Assembly (NCBI GenBank): GCA_022566735.1
Contig: JADFIG010000001.1
Location: 62,001-126,000 of the forward strand
DNA: 64,000 bases
Source: Pseudomonadota bacterium
Lineage (GTDB): Bacteria; Pseudomonadota; Gammaproteobacteria; Burkholderiales; Burkholderiaceae_C
Reading direction: 5' to 3'
Shown here: positions 45,818 to 55,097 of the stretch, piece by piece
How positions within the stretch are numbered: position 1 is the stretch's first letter
Layout: the number at the start of each line of letters is the position of its first letter
The notes under the pieces: model-generated
Database searches by the model: none
The model's input: only the letters and a program-made list of their open reading frames with translations
Told to the model about the DNA's origin: nothing
Made by a program: the position numbers and the translations under genes

Positions 45818-48325
45818 ATGACCGCTGCCGATCCGACCCTCTCCCCATCGTCCGACGAGGCCCGCGTGCTGCTGGCCGTGCGCGGCATGACCTGTGCGGC
45901 CTGCGTCAACCGCGTCGAGCGCGCGCTGCGCAAGGTGCCCGGCGTGGCCCAGGCCCAGGTGAACTTCGCCACCGAAACCGCCAGCGTGGCCCTGGCGCCT
46001 GCCGCGGTGGACAGCGCAGCGCCCACGCCGCAGCAACTGGTGGCGGCCATCGAGGCCGCGGGCTACCACGCCCAGGTGCAGCAGACCGACCAGCCGCTGG
46101 CCGACGAGCACGCGTCGTGGTGGTCGGTGTGGGGCGCGGTCTGCCTGGGGCTGCTGGCCAGCGTGCCCCTGGCGCTGCCCATGCTCTGGGGCGACCACCA
46201 CTTCTGGCCGGCCTGGGTGCAGTTCGCCCTGGCCACGCCCGTGCAGTTCGGCCTGGGCGCGCGCTTCTACCGCGCCGGCTGGGCGGCCCTGCGCGACCGC
46301 AGCGGCAACATGGACCAGCTCGTCGCCCTGGGCACGAGCGCGGCCTGGGGCCTGTCGGTGTGGCTGTGGTGGCAGCATGCCGCCAGCGGTGGCGCGGGAG
46401 CGGGCAGCGCCCATGCTCACGGTGCCACCGCGGCGCCTGCGCTGTACTTCGAGTCCTCGGCCGTGGTCATCACCCTGGTGCTGCTGGGCAAGGCCCTGGA
46501 GGCCCGCGCCAAGCGCCAGACCACCCTGGCCATCCGCGCCCTGCAGGCCTTGCGGCCGGACACCGTGCGCCGCCTGGGGCCGCAGGGCGAGGTCGAGGTG
46601 CCCCTGGCGCAGGTGGTCGTGGGTGACGTGCTGGTGGTGATGCCCGGCGCGCGCGTGCCCCTGGACGGCACCGTGCGGGAGGGCAGCAGCCACGTCGACG
46701 AGTCCCTGCTGACCGGCGAGCCCCTGCCGGTGGCCCGCCACGTCGGCGACCGCCTCACGGGTGGCGCCATCAACGCAGAGGGACGCCTTTTGATGACGGT
46801 GACCGCGGTGGGCGGCCAGACCATGCTGGCGCACATCATCCGCCGCGTGGTCGAGGCCCAGGCCGCCAAGGCGCCCATCCAGCGGGTGGTGGACCGGGTG
46901 TCGGCCGTGTTCGTGCCGGTGGTGCTGGGCGTGGCCCTGCTCACCGGCCTGGGCTGGTGGCTGGCCGGCGTCGGGGTCGATGTGGCGTTGATCCGCGCCG
47001 TGGCCGTGCTGGTCATCGCCTGCCCCTGCGCGCTGGGCCTGGCCACGCCCGCGGCCATCATGGCGGGCACCGGAGCCGCGGCCCGCCAGGGCATCCTCAT
47101 CCAGGACCCGCAGGCCCTGGAAGTGGCGCACCGCGTGCAGCTCGTGGCCTTCGACAAGACGGGCACGCTCACCCAGGGCCAACCCCGCCTGCTCGGCTGG
47201 GCCGTGCGCTCGGGCGGTCCGGCAGACCAGGCCCAGGCCCTGCAGATCGCCGCGGCCTTGCAGCGGGGCAGCGAGCACCCGCTGGCCAAGGCGGTGCTCG
47301 ACGTGGCCGCGCAGGCGGGCGAGGCTTCGGTGCCGGGCGCCGTGCCGATGCCGATGCCGATGCCGATGCCGATGCAGGACCTGCGCGCCGTGCCCGGGCG
47401 TGGCATCGAAGGCCGCCTGGCTGGCCGGGCCGCGGGGCAGGGCGCGGACCCGGTGCCCAACCCACTGTCTGATCTTGGGGCCGCCCCGGGGACGGGTGAC
47501 GCGACCGCCGCGCTGGCAGGCCGCTGGTGCCTGGGCAGCCCCCGCTGGATGCAGGAGCGCGCCCAGACCCTGCCCCCGGACGATGCCCTGGCCGAGGCCG
47601 CGCGGCGCTGGGCGGGCGACGGCGCCACGGTGTCCTGGCTGCTGCATGCGCCCGAGGCGGCCGAAGCCGTTGGTGCCGACACCCGCACCGACACTGGCCG
47701 CGGCTGGCAGGTCGTGGCCGCCATGGCCTTTGGCGATGCCCTCAAGCCCGAGGCCGCCGAAGCCGTGGCCCGCCTGCACGCCCTGGGCGTGCGCACCGCC
47801 ATGATCTCGGGCGACAGCCGCCTGGCCGCCGAAGCCGTGGCCCGCCAGCTCGGCATCCAGGAGGTGGTGGCCGAGGTGCTGCCCGGCGACAAGGCCGACC
47901 ACATCCACCGCCTGCAGCGCGATGCCCAGGGCCGGCCGGTCACGGTGGCCATGGTCGGCGACGGCCTCAACGACGCGCCGGCCCTGGCCGCGGCCGACAT
48001 CGGCATGGCCATGGCCAACCCCCAGGGCGGCACCGACGTCGCGATGCAGGCCGCCGGCATCACCCTCATGCGCGGTGACCCGCTGCTGGTGCCGGGCGCG
48101 CTGGAAGTGTCGCGACGCACCTCGCGCAAGATCTGGCAGAACCTCGGCTGGGCCTTCGGCTACAACGTCATCGGCATCCCCCTGGCGGCCTTGGGCGGAC
48201 TCAACCCCATGCTGGCCGGCGCGGCCATGGCCCTCAGCAGCGTCAGCGTGGTCAGCAACGCCTTGTGGCTGTCGCGCTGGCGGCCCCGGCAGGCCGCTCG
48301 CAAGGCGGCTGCACCCATGGCGTAA
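45818..48325 (+). CDS. copA: Copper-translocating P1B-type ATPase
   Basis: RGMTCAACVNRVERAL, IACPCALGLATPAAIM (CPC), FDKTGTLTQG, VGDGLNDAPALAAADIG. Confidence 0.95.
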   Translation: MTAADPTLSPSSDEARVLLAVRGMTCAACVNRVERALRKVPGVAQAQVNFATETASVALAPAAVDSAAPTPQQLVAAIEAAGYHAQVQQTDQPLADEHASWWSVWGAVCLGLLASVPLALPMLWGDHHFWPAWVQFALATPVQFGLGARFYRAGWAALRDRSGNMDQLVALGTSAAWGLSVWLWWQHAASGGAGAGSAHAHGATAAPALYFESSAVVITLVLLGKALEARAKRQTTLAIRALQALRPDTVRRLGPQGEVEVPLAQVVVGDVLVVMPGARVPLDGTVREGSSHVDESLLTGEPLPVARHVGDRLTGGAINAEGRLLMTVTAVGGQTMLAHIIRRVVEAQAAKAPIQRVVDRVSAVFVPVVLGVALLTGLGWWLAGVGVDVALIRAVAVLVIACPCALGLATPAAIMAGTGAAARQGILIQDPQALEVAHRVQLVAFDKTGTLTQGQPRLLGWAVRSGGPADQAQALQIAAALQRGSEHPLAKAVLDVAAQAGEASVPGAVPMPMPMPMPMQDLRAVPGRGIEGRLAGRAAGQGADPVPNPLSDLGAAPGTGDATAALAGRWCLGSPRWMQERAQTLPPDDALAEAARRWAGDGATVSWLLHAPEAAEAVGADTRTDTGRGWQVVAAMAFGDALKPEAAEAVARLHALGVRTAMISGDSRLAAEAVARQLGIQEVVAEVLPGDKADHIHRLQRDAQGRPVTVAMVGDGLNDAPALAAADIGMAMANPQGGTDVAMQAAGITLMRGDPLLVPGALEVSRRTSRKIWQNLGWAFGYNVIGIPLAALGGLNPMLAGAAMALSSVSVVSNALWLSRWRPRQAARKAAAPMA
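47345..47374 (+). repeat. (CCGATG)x5 hexanucleotide repeat inside copA
   Basis: Five consecutive CCGATG units encoding a Pro-Met run (MPMPMPMPM). Confidence 0.95.
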
Positions 48326-48342
48326 ACTCCCCCCGGTTCTGC

Positions 48343-48419
48343 CTGCCCGTAGCTCAACTGGATAGAGCAGCTGCCTTCTAAGCAGCAGGTCGGGGGTTCG
48401 AGTCCCTCCGGGCAGGCCA
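48343..48419 (+). tRNA. tRNA-Arg(TCT)
   Basis: CTGCCCG TA GCTC..GAGC A GCTGC-CTTCTAA-GCAGC AGGTC GGGGG-TTCGAGT-CCCTC CGGGCAG G CCA; full cloverleaf with encoded CCA. Confidence 0.95.
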
Positions 48420-48460
48420 CGCACCTGGCCATGCCTGCGCGGCCCACGCCGCTGCGCCGC

Positions 48461-48721
48461 CTTCAGTCCGTCTTCAGCCCACCTTCAGGTTTGCGACATA
48501 TTCGCGGCCGCCGTGGCCATTCCCATTCCCATTTCCATATTCCTTGACGTCGATCCGGGCTCCGGCGCGCGATTTTCCATGCGCGTCGGGCCGCGGTGCT
48601 CTCGCCGTGCCGCCCGCGTGCCGGTGCATGGCTGGCATCCCCTGTCGATGCAACGAATGACGTCCACCGTCCATCTTCAGAAATCATTCAGGTTTCTGCT
48701 GGGGATTCAGCTGCTCTTCAG
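48461..48721 (+). promoter_or_regulatory. Clusters of 11-bp-spaced YTTCAG-like direct repeats
   Basis: CTTCAG at 48461, 48472, 48483; CTTCAG/ATTCAG at 48675/48686; ATTCAG/CTTCAG at 48705/48716. Confidence 0.4.
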
Positions 48722-48886
48722 TTTTCCTGATGCCAATGGATCATGGTTTTTGATGCTTGTTTTCAGGCTGCCTGTGCGGTGTTTGTTTTAAATATTTCCG
48801 ACACATTGAGAAACCATCCTTCGGTCACCGAGACGGGAGTCCCAGAAAAATCAGACCGCCCGGTCAACCCATTCCTGGAGCAAGCA

Positions 48887-49795
48887 GTGAAAAACGTTCT
48901 TCTGAAGTTCAATTCGTGCACCCTGGCCTGCGTCCTGGCCTTGGCGGCCACCTCCGCCCAAGCCGGCGCGATCGCCGAGGGCAAAGCCCAACTCAGCCTC
49001 GTCATCCATGACGCCAGCGGCACCCCCCAGTGGGACCTGTCGAGCGAACTCTCGCAGTTCCTGGCGGTCGACCTGGCCCTGGGCGCGGTGTCCCTCAGCC
49101 CGCCCAGCAGCGCCATCGCCGATGCCGACGGCGTCTGGACGCCCAACACCACGGCCATCGTCGACGGCCAGACCGTCACCGGCCTGGGTTGGCATTCCTG
49201 GCAGAAGGCCGATGGCAGCACCGGCACCACCGCCGATGCCAGCAACCCCTGGGCGGCCAGCCTGATCGTCACCCACCTGGGCGGCCTGATCGACCCCAGC
49301 ATGTCCTACGGCTTCTACGTCAAGAACAACACCGCCAGCGCGCAGACCTACTCGGTCGCCTACAGCCAGTCCATCGAGCCGACCGTGAGCGGGGCCTATG
49401 ACCTGGAAGCCCACATCGCCGGCGCCTTGACCAGCACCGACGGTGGCGCGACGGTCTCGCCGCTGCCCGGCGCCGCGCTGATCCAGCGGGTGAGGCTGTC
49501 GTCCGACGGCGGCCTGAGCTACGTCGACGGCGGCGTGGACGTCGGCCCGGGTGCCACCTCGAACGGCGCCTCCGCGACCTACGGCCCCTACAGCGCCTAC
49601 ACCTCGGGCGTGGCGCCGGTGGCTGGCTTCAACTTCTGGCAGTTCGCCACGTCCTTCCGCCTGAGCGGCAACCAGGACATCTTCGTTGCCAGCGGTTCGG
49701 CCACGATCACGCCGGTGCCCGAACCCGCCAGTGCCCTGCTGGTGCTGGCCGCCGCCGGGGTGCTGCTCGGCGTGGGCCGTCGCCGCGCACACTGA
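48887..49795 (+). CDS. PEP-CTERM sorting domain protein
   Basis: GTG start, signal peptide ...ALAATSAQA; C-terminus VPEPASALLVLAAAGVLLGVGRRRAH. Confidence 0.88.
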   Translation: MKNVLLKFNSCTLACVLALAATSAQAGAIAEGKAQLSLVIHDASGTPQWDLSSELSQFLAVDLALGAVSLSPPSSAIADADGVWTPNTTAIVDGQTVTGLGWHSWQKADGSTGTTADASNPWAASLIVTHLGGLIDPSMSYGFYVKNNTASAQTYSVAYSQSIEPTVSGAYDLEAHIAGALTSTDGGATVSPLPGAALIQRVRLSSDGGLSYVDGGVDVGPGATSNGASATYGPYSAYTSGVAPVAGFNFWQFATSFRLSGNQDIFVASGSATITPVPEPASALLVLAAAGVLLGVGRRRAH

Positions 49796-49977
49796 GGTTG
49801 CGCACGCCGAGGCCGCGCACGGGCGTTGCCCGCGGTCTCGTTCCCGCCTGCCGATGCCGGCGTGCCCACCCCTGGGTGTGGTGGGCGGGAAACTCTGCCC
49901 CTGGCTGACATCCTGGGTCGCGGGCTCTCGCGGTAGACTCACCCGAGAGACGGCCAAACCAGAGGTGTCACCTACCC

Positions 49978-50646
49978 ATGTTCGATGCGCTCAAGCGGAT
50001 GATCAGCGGCCCGGCCGCAGCCAACGGCGACACCGGGCAGGTGCTGGGGGCCTGGGCCAAGGCGGAAGGCCACGCCTTCAAACGCGTCAAGGACCGGACG
50101 GGCGGCGGCTTCGTCGTCGAGGCCAACGAGGGCTGGCGTGTCGAATGGGGAGAGTCCCAGCGCCCCTACATCATGGGCAAGGAGTTGCGCTTCCGCTGCG
50201 ACACCGGCATGCCCCACGATGTGCAGATGGTGATGGTGAGCAAGACGCTGGCGCAGGCGCTGGAGTCCGACGTGTTCAGCCGCTTCACCAACGCCATGCA
50301 GACGCAGATCGACAACTCCCTGCCCGACGAGATGCGCTGGCTGGCCATGCACCCCCGCGTCTCCCTGCAGGCCTCGCCCACGCTGGCCAAGCGCTTCATG
50401 CTGCTGAGCAACGCCGAAGCCGTGGCCAAAGCCTGGCTGGATGCCGGCGTGCTGTCCGCCCTGGACGATGCCGCGGCCGTCTGGTGGACCGACACCCTGG
50501 TGCTGGTGCTCACGCTCAACCGTGGCATCCTGACCATGCGCACCGCTGGCCAGCCGCTGGAGCCCGCCCGCCTCAAGCTGGTGGGCCAGCTCTTTGCCCG
50601 CCTGGCCGCCCGCTTGCGCGAGCAGGCCCGCGACAGCCAGGCCTGA
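49978..50646 (+). CDS. Conserved hypothetical protein
   Basis: 222 aa ORF with normal coding character; no recognised motif. Confidence 0.75.
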   Translation: MFDALKRMISGPAAANGDTGQVLGAWAKAEGHAFKRVKDRTGGGFVVEANEGWRVEWGESQRPYIMGKELRFRCDTGMPHDVQMVMVSKTLAQALESDVFSRFTNAMQTQIDNSLPDEMRWLAMHPRVSLQASPTLAKRFMLLSNAEAVAKAWLDAGVLSALDDAAAVWWTDTLVLVLTLNRGILTMRTAGQPLEPARLKLVGQLFARLAARLREQARDSQA

Positions 50647-50657
50647 GCCAGGCCCGA

Positions 50658-51431
50658 TCAAGGCCGGCTGCTGCGGCGCTGCAAGAAGGCGTCGATGGCC
50701 GCACCCGCTTCCGGTCGGGCCAGGTTCACCAGGAAATGTTGTTTTTCGGCGTCGAGTTGCGTGCGCAGCGGCGCGTGGGCGTCGTTGACCAGCTCCTTGA
50801 TGCTGGCCAGCACACCCGCCGGCACCTCGGCCAGCTGGTCGGCCAGCGCCAAGGCCTCGTTGAGGGCTTGTCCTGCCGCACACAGGCGGTGGACCAGGCC
50901 GCGCTCGGCCCATTGCTGTGCGGTCTGCGGCGTGCCCAGCCACAACTGCGCCAGGGCCTGCGAGCGGCCCAGCGCCCGGCTCAGGTGCCAGCTGGCGCCG
51001 CCGTCCGGGGACAGGCCGACCTGGCTGTAAGCCGACAGGAAGCGGGCGTTGTCGGCCGCCACCACCAGGTCGCACGCCAGTGCCAGCGACATGCCCCCAC
51101 CCGCGGCCACGCCCTCGACGGCGGCGATCACGGGCTTGGGGAAGCTGCGCAGGGCCTCGACCCACTGATGGAAGGCATCGAGGTTGGCACCCTGGCCGGC
51201 GAGGTCGTGGATGCGCTGGTGAGACAGGCGCTGCAGGTCGCCGCCACCGCAGAAGTGGCCGCCATGGCCGGTCAGCACCACGACGCGCACATCGGGGTTG
51301 GACTCGGCCACGTTGAGCAGCTCGACCCCTGCGGCGTACACCTGGGGCGACAGGGCGTTGCGGGTGGCGGGGCCGTGGAGGCGCATCACCAGGGTCTGGC
51401 CCCGGTGCTCGGTCTGGAGTTCTGTGGTCAT
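50658..51431 (-). CDS. Enoyl-CoA hydratase/isomerase family protein
   Basis: VVVLTGHGGHFCGGGDLQRL, AAVEGVAAGGGMSLALACDLVVAADNARF. Confidence 0.92.
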   Translation of the reverse strand: MTTELQTEHRGQTLVMRLHGPATRNALSPQVYAAGVELLNVAESNPDVRVVVLTGHGGHFCGGGDLQRLSHQRIHDLAGQGANLDAFHQWVEALRSFPKPVIAAVEGVAAGGGMSLALACDLVVAADNARFLSAYSQVGLSPDGGASWHLSRALGRSQALAQLWLGTPQTAQQWAERGLVHRLCAAGQALNEALALADQLAEVPAGVLASIKELVNDAHAPLRTQLDAEKQHFLVNLARPEAGAAIDAFLQRRSSRP

Positions 51432-51546
51432 GGGCGTGGCAAGCGTTGGGGCCACCCGCAGGTGCGCGTGAGGCCGCCTGTGATCGGGCTTTCCGTGAAT
51501 TGAGTCATGCTAGAGTCGAACGCGTCAGGCCTCATGATGCACCGAT

Positions 51547-53616
51547 ATGAATTTTCCTGAGCGGGCGTCGGCCGCAGCTCTCGCAGTGTCGCTGTTTGCC
51601 CTTTGTCCAGGTGCTGCCCAGGCCCTGGGGCTGGGCCGTCCCTCGACCCGCGCCGTGCTGGGTGAGCCCTTGCGCCTGTCGGTGCCCTTGCGGCTGGAGC
51701 CGGGCGAGCAGCTTGCCGACGAATGCGTCTCCGCCGATGTCTATTTCGGCGATGACAAGCTCAGCCGCACCGCGGTGTCCGCGCTCGTCCTGCCGGCACC
51801 TGCATCCGCGCCCCTGGCCACGTCCGCACCGACGCGGACCCTGCTGGTGCGCACCCAGACCCTGGTCAACGAGCCTGTCGTCACGGTCTACCTGAGCGCC
51901 GGTTGCCAGGCGCGCATCACCCGCAAGTTCGTGGCCCTGGCCGATCCGCCGACCCCGGTGGTGGGCGCCCCCGCGGTGCCCGCTCCGGACGTCGCGGCGG
52001 ACGAGGCGGGCAGCGGCGCGGCGGGGGGGGCCTCCGCGGCGGCAGCGGCGGCTGCGCAAGAGGGTGGCCTGGCCGCGCAAGGCGGTGGCTCGCGTGCCGC
52101 GAACCCGGCGGGAGCGGCCGCAGGGCCGCACCGTGCCGCGTCCGCGATGGCGCCACGGCCCGAGCGCAGGAAGCCGGCCCGCGCCACTTCGGCACCAGGG
52201 GCTCAGGCGGTGGCCTTGGCGCCTCCCGGCGGGCACAGCCGCCTGCAACTCGACCCGGTCGAGGCCGATGCGCTGGTGTCGCCGCAGTTGCGTGCCACCG
52301 TGGCCATGAGCGCCCAGCAGGCCGCCAGCGCCCAGGCCGAGGGCCCCGAGGTGCAGGCCCGCCGCGATGCTGCCGCCGCCCTCTGGCGTGCGCTCAACAC
52401 CACGCCCGAGCAGCAACTGCGCGACCAGCAACGCCTGCTGGCCCTGGAAAAGCGCCTGGCGCAGCTGCACAGCGAGGGCGAGCAGACCCGCCAGAGCGTG
52501 TCGCTGCTGCAGGCCCGCATGCGCGAGATCGACACCGGCCGGCCCGGCACCTGGTGGCTGTATGGGCTGGCGGCGCTGGCCCTGGCGGCCACGGGGGCGG
52601 CCGTGTACTTCCACGGGCTCTGGCGGCGCCAGGAGCGCGAGCGCTCGGCCTGGTGGCCGCCGCACAGCGGGGCCGCGCCGCTGTCGGTGCCCAGCGAGGC
52701 TGTGCCGGACACCGCATCGCCGCCCGAAACGGAGGCGCCGTCGGCCTCGCGGCATGTGCCCCAGTCGGCTGCCGGGGGCCTGGCCTCTTCTGCAGCCTCG
52801 TCGATGCCCGCAGCATCCATCCCCGCAGCATCCATGGCCGCACCGACCTCGCTGACCGCGTCCGTCGGCGAGGGGGCGGCCGAACAAGCCTTTGCCTCCG
52901 AGCCCCTGCGCGCCGTCTCCATCGAGGAGCTGATCGACCTGGAGCAGCAAGCCGAGTTCTTCGTGGTGCTGGGCCAGGACGATGCCGCCATCAGCCTGCT
53001 GGAAGCGCATGTCGAGGGCACCGATGGCACCATCCCGCTGCCTTTCCTCAAGCTGCTGGAGCTCTACCAGCGCCTGGGCCGCCGCGACGACCACGAGCGC
53101 GTGCAGGCGGCGTTCAACGCCCATTTCAACGGCCATGCGCCGGCCTGGGAGGCCGACCTGCAGCAGGGCCGCAGCCTGACGGACTACCCCGGCGTGATTG
53201 AGCGCCTGCAGGCCTTGTGGCCGCAGCCCTCGCGCGCCATGGACGTGCTGGAGGATGTCCTCATCCGCCCGGACGCGCAGGCCGAAACCTTCGATCTGCC
53301 GGCCTACCGCGAGCTGCTGTTCCTCTGCGCCATCGCGCGCGACCTGGCCGACAAGCCGGTCACCGGCTTCGACGCGCTCGTCACCCCGGTGACGCCGCTG
53401 ACGCCCTTGATGGCCACGCGGCCCGTCATCGCCGATCCGCAGGCTCGCCCGATGCTGGACGTCGACCTGTGCCTCGATGACATCGGCGAGCCGCCAGCGC
53501 AAGGCAGCGGGGCGGCAGGCGCACGGGCCACGGCCGGCCTGCCGACGCCGCCCGCAGGCGCATCGGCGCGAGGCGACGCCACGACAACCGAGCCCGGCTC
53601 GGACTACCGCCCCTGA
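51547..53616 (+). CDS. FimV/HubP-like protein
   Basis: N-terminal GLGRPSTRAVLGEPLRLSVPLRLEPGE...CVSADVYFGDDKL; central TM; C-terminal acidic/TPR-like region. Confidence 0.75.
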   Translation: MNFPERASAAALAVSLFALCPGAAQALGLGRPSTRAVLGEPLRLSVPLRLEPGEQLADECVSADVYFGDDKLSRTAVSALVLPAPASAPLATSAPTRTLLVRTQTLVNEPVVTVYLSAGCQARITRKFVALADPPTPVVGAPAVPAPDVAADEAGSGAAGGASAAAAAAAQEGGLAAQGGGSRAANPAGAAAGPHRAASAMAPRPERRKPARATSAPGAQAVALAPPGGHSRLQLDPVEADALVSPQLRATVAMSAQQAASAQAEGPEVQARRDAAAALWRALNTTPEQQLRDQQRLLALEKRLAQLHSEGEQTRQSVSLLQARMREIDTGRPGTWWLYGLAALALAATGAAVYFHGLWRRQERERSAWWPPHSGAAPLSVPSEAVPDTASPPETEAPSASRHVPQSAAGGLASSAASSMPAASIPAASMAAPTSLTASVGEGAAEQAFASEPLRAVSIEELIDLEQQAEFFVVLGQDDAAISLLEAHVEGTDGTIPLPFLKLLELYQRLGRRDDHERVQAAFNAHFNGHAPAWEADLQQGRSLTDYPGVIERLQALWPQPSRAMDVLEDVLIRPDAQAETFDLPAYRELLFLCAIARDLADKPVTGFDALVTPVTPLTPLMATRPVIADPQARPMLDVDLCLDDIGEPPAQGSGAAGARATAGLPTPPAGASARGDATTTEPGSDYRP

Positions 53617-53640
53617 GGCACAGGCTGCACGCAGTCCGCA

Positions 53641-54618
53641 TCACAGCCCATAATCGCCCGCGCCCTCGACCGTCTGGCCGGCCGGTGTCTGCATGGCCTG
53701 CAAGATGAGCTGGCGCGTGAGCCGGTCCGAGATCAACTCGGCAAAGGCCAGCACGAACTGGCGCACATAGGCGCCGCGCTTGAAGGCCAGGCGCGCCAGG
53801 TTGGGCCCGAAGAGGTGGCCCACCGGCCGCCACACCAGCTCGCTGCCCGGCTGGCCCATGGTCGGGTCGTCCTTGACCGCCATCTCGGCCACCAGCCCGA
53901 TGCCCAGGCCCAGGCGCGTGTAGGTCTTGATGACGTCGGCGTCGATCGCCTCCAGCACCACGTTGGGCGTCAGCCCGCGTTGCGCGAAGGCCTGGTCCAG
54001 GCGCTTGCGGCCCGTGAAGGACGGGTGGTAGGAGATCAGCGGCTCGGCCGCCAGCAGCTCCAGCGTCAACCGCGGCACCTGCACCAGCGGGTGGTTGGCC
54101 GGCATCACCACCACGTGCTGCCATTCGTAGCAGGGCAGGGTGACGAGTTCGGGGAAGTCGCTGAGCGACTCGGTCGCCAGCCCGATGTCGGCGACCTCGT
54201 CGAGCACCATGCGCGCCACCTGCTCGGGCGTGCCCTGGTGCAGGCTCACGGCCACCTTGGGGTACTTCTTGCGCAGCGCGGCCACGGGCTCGGGCAGCAC
54301 GTAGCGGGCCTGCGTGTGCGTGGTGGCGATCGACAGCGTGCCGGCGTCCTGCATGGCGTACTCGTCGCCGATGCGCTTGAGGTTGCCCAGCTCGCGCAGG
54401 ATCACGTCGATGGACTTGAGCACCTCCAGCCCCGGCTCGGTGATGCGCTTGAGGCGCTTGCCGTGGCGCACGAAGATGTCCACGCCCAACTCCTCCTCCA
54501 GCTCCATGATGGCCTTGGAGATGCCGGGCTGCGAGGTGTGCAGGGCCTTGGCCGTCTCCGTCAGGTTGAGGTTGCGGCGCGCGGCCTCGTGCACGAAGCG
54601 GAACTGGTGCAGGTTCAT
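53641..54618 (-). CDS. CysB-like LysR-family regulator
   Basis: MNLHQFRFVHEAARRNLNLTETAKALHTSQPGISKAIMELEEELGVDIFVRHGKRL. Confidence 0.9.
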   Translation of the reverse strand: MNLHQFRFVHEAARRNLNLTETAKALHTSQPGISKAIMELEEELGVDIFVRHGKRLKRITEPGLEVLKSIDVILRELGNLKRIGDEYAMQDAGTLSIATTHTQARYVLPEPVAALRKKYPKVAVSLHQGTPEQVARMVLDEVADIGLATESLSDFPELVTLPCYEWQHVVVMPANHPLVQVPRLTLELLAAEPLISYHPSFTGRKRLDQAFAQRGLTPNVVLEAIDADVIKTYTRLGLGIGLVAEMAVKDDPTMGQPGSELVWRPVGHLFGPNLARLAFKRGAYVRQFVLAFAELISDRLTRQLILQAMQTPAGQTVEGAGDYGL

Positions 54619-54647
54619 GGCAGGGGCCTTGGCGGGCTGCGAAAGGG

Positions 54648-55073
54648 TCAGGGAGCGGGCGTGTCAGGCGCCGGCTGGGCCAGCGACCAGGCCGCATCGG
54701 CCATGCCCTGGATGAGGATGTCGGTCTCGCCGACGGCCGCGCTCAGGCGCCAGCGCACGCCGGGGTGGCGCACGGCGAGCTCGCCGATCAGGCGGGGCAG
54801 GTCCTTGCGCACGTGGCCGCCGGCACCGAGGAACAGCGGCACCACGGCCACCTCGGTGCAGCCTTGCGCGGCCAGCTGGTCGCCGGCTGTGCCGATGTCG
54901 GGCGACATGAATTCCAGGAAGGCCAGTGTCACCAGGGTGCCTGGCGTGTCGGGCGGGCCGCCGTGCCGGGCGTGGCGCTCGGCCAAACGCTGCGCCACGG
55001 CCTCGAAGGGCTGGGCCCAGGCCGGGTCACGCGCGCCGTGCGCGAACAGCAGGATGCCAAGGCGTGAGGTCAT
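54648..55073 (-). CDS. CbiX/SirB-like sirohydrochlorin chelatase
   Basis: LGILLFAHGARDPAWAQPFEAVAQRL; VAVVPLFLGAGGHVRKDLPRL. Confidence 0.88.
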   Translation of the reverse strand: MTSRLGILLFAHGARDPAWAQPFEAVAQRLAERHARHGGPPDTPGTLVTLAFLEFMSPDIGTAGDQLAAQGCTEVAVVPLFLGAGGHVRKDLPRLIGELAVRHPGVRWRLSAAVGETDILIQGMADAAWSLAQPAPDTPAP

Positions 55074-55097
55074 GCAAGCGCTTCCTGCGACGAGGGT

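Noticed and set aside
47345-47374. Tandem hexamer as a CRISPR-like array
   Set aside because: No spacers and in-frame within copA; a simple microsatellite. No CRISPR array was seen in the window.
45797-48424. 875-aa antisense ORF opposite copA
   Set aside because: Antisense shadow of a canonical P1B ATPase; overlaps the tRNA-Arg gene as well.
48700-48715. Possible sigma-54 site TGGGGATTCAGCTGCT before the PEP-CTERM gene
   Set aside because: Spacing is right but the -24 element matches only TGG; better explained by the YTTCAG repeats.
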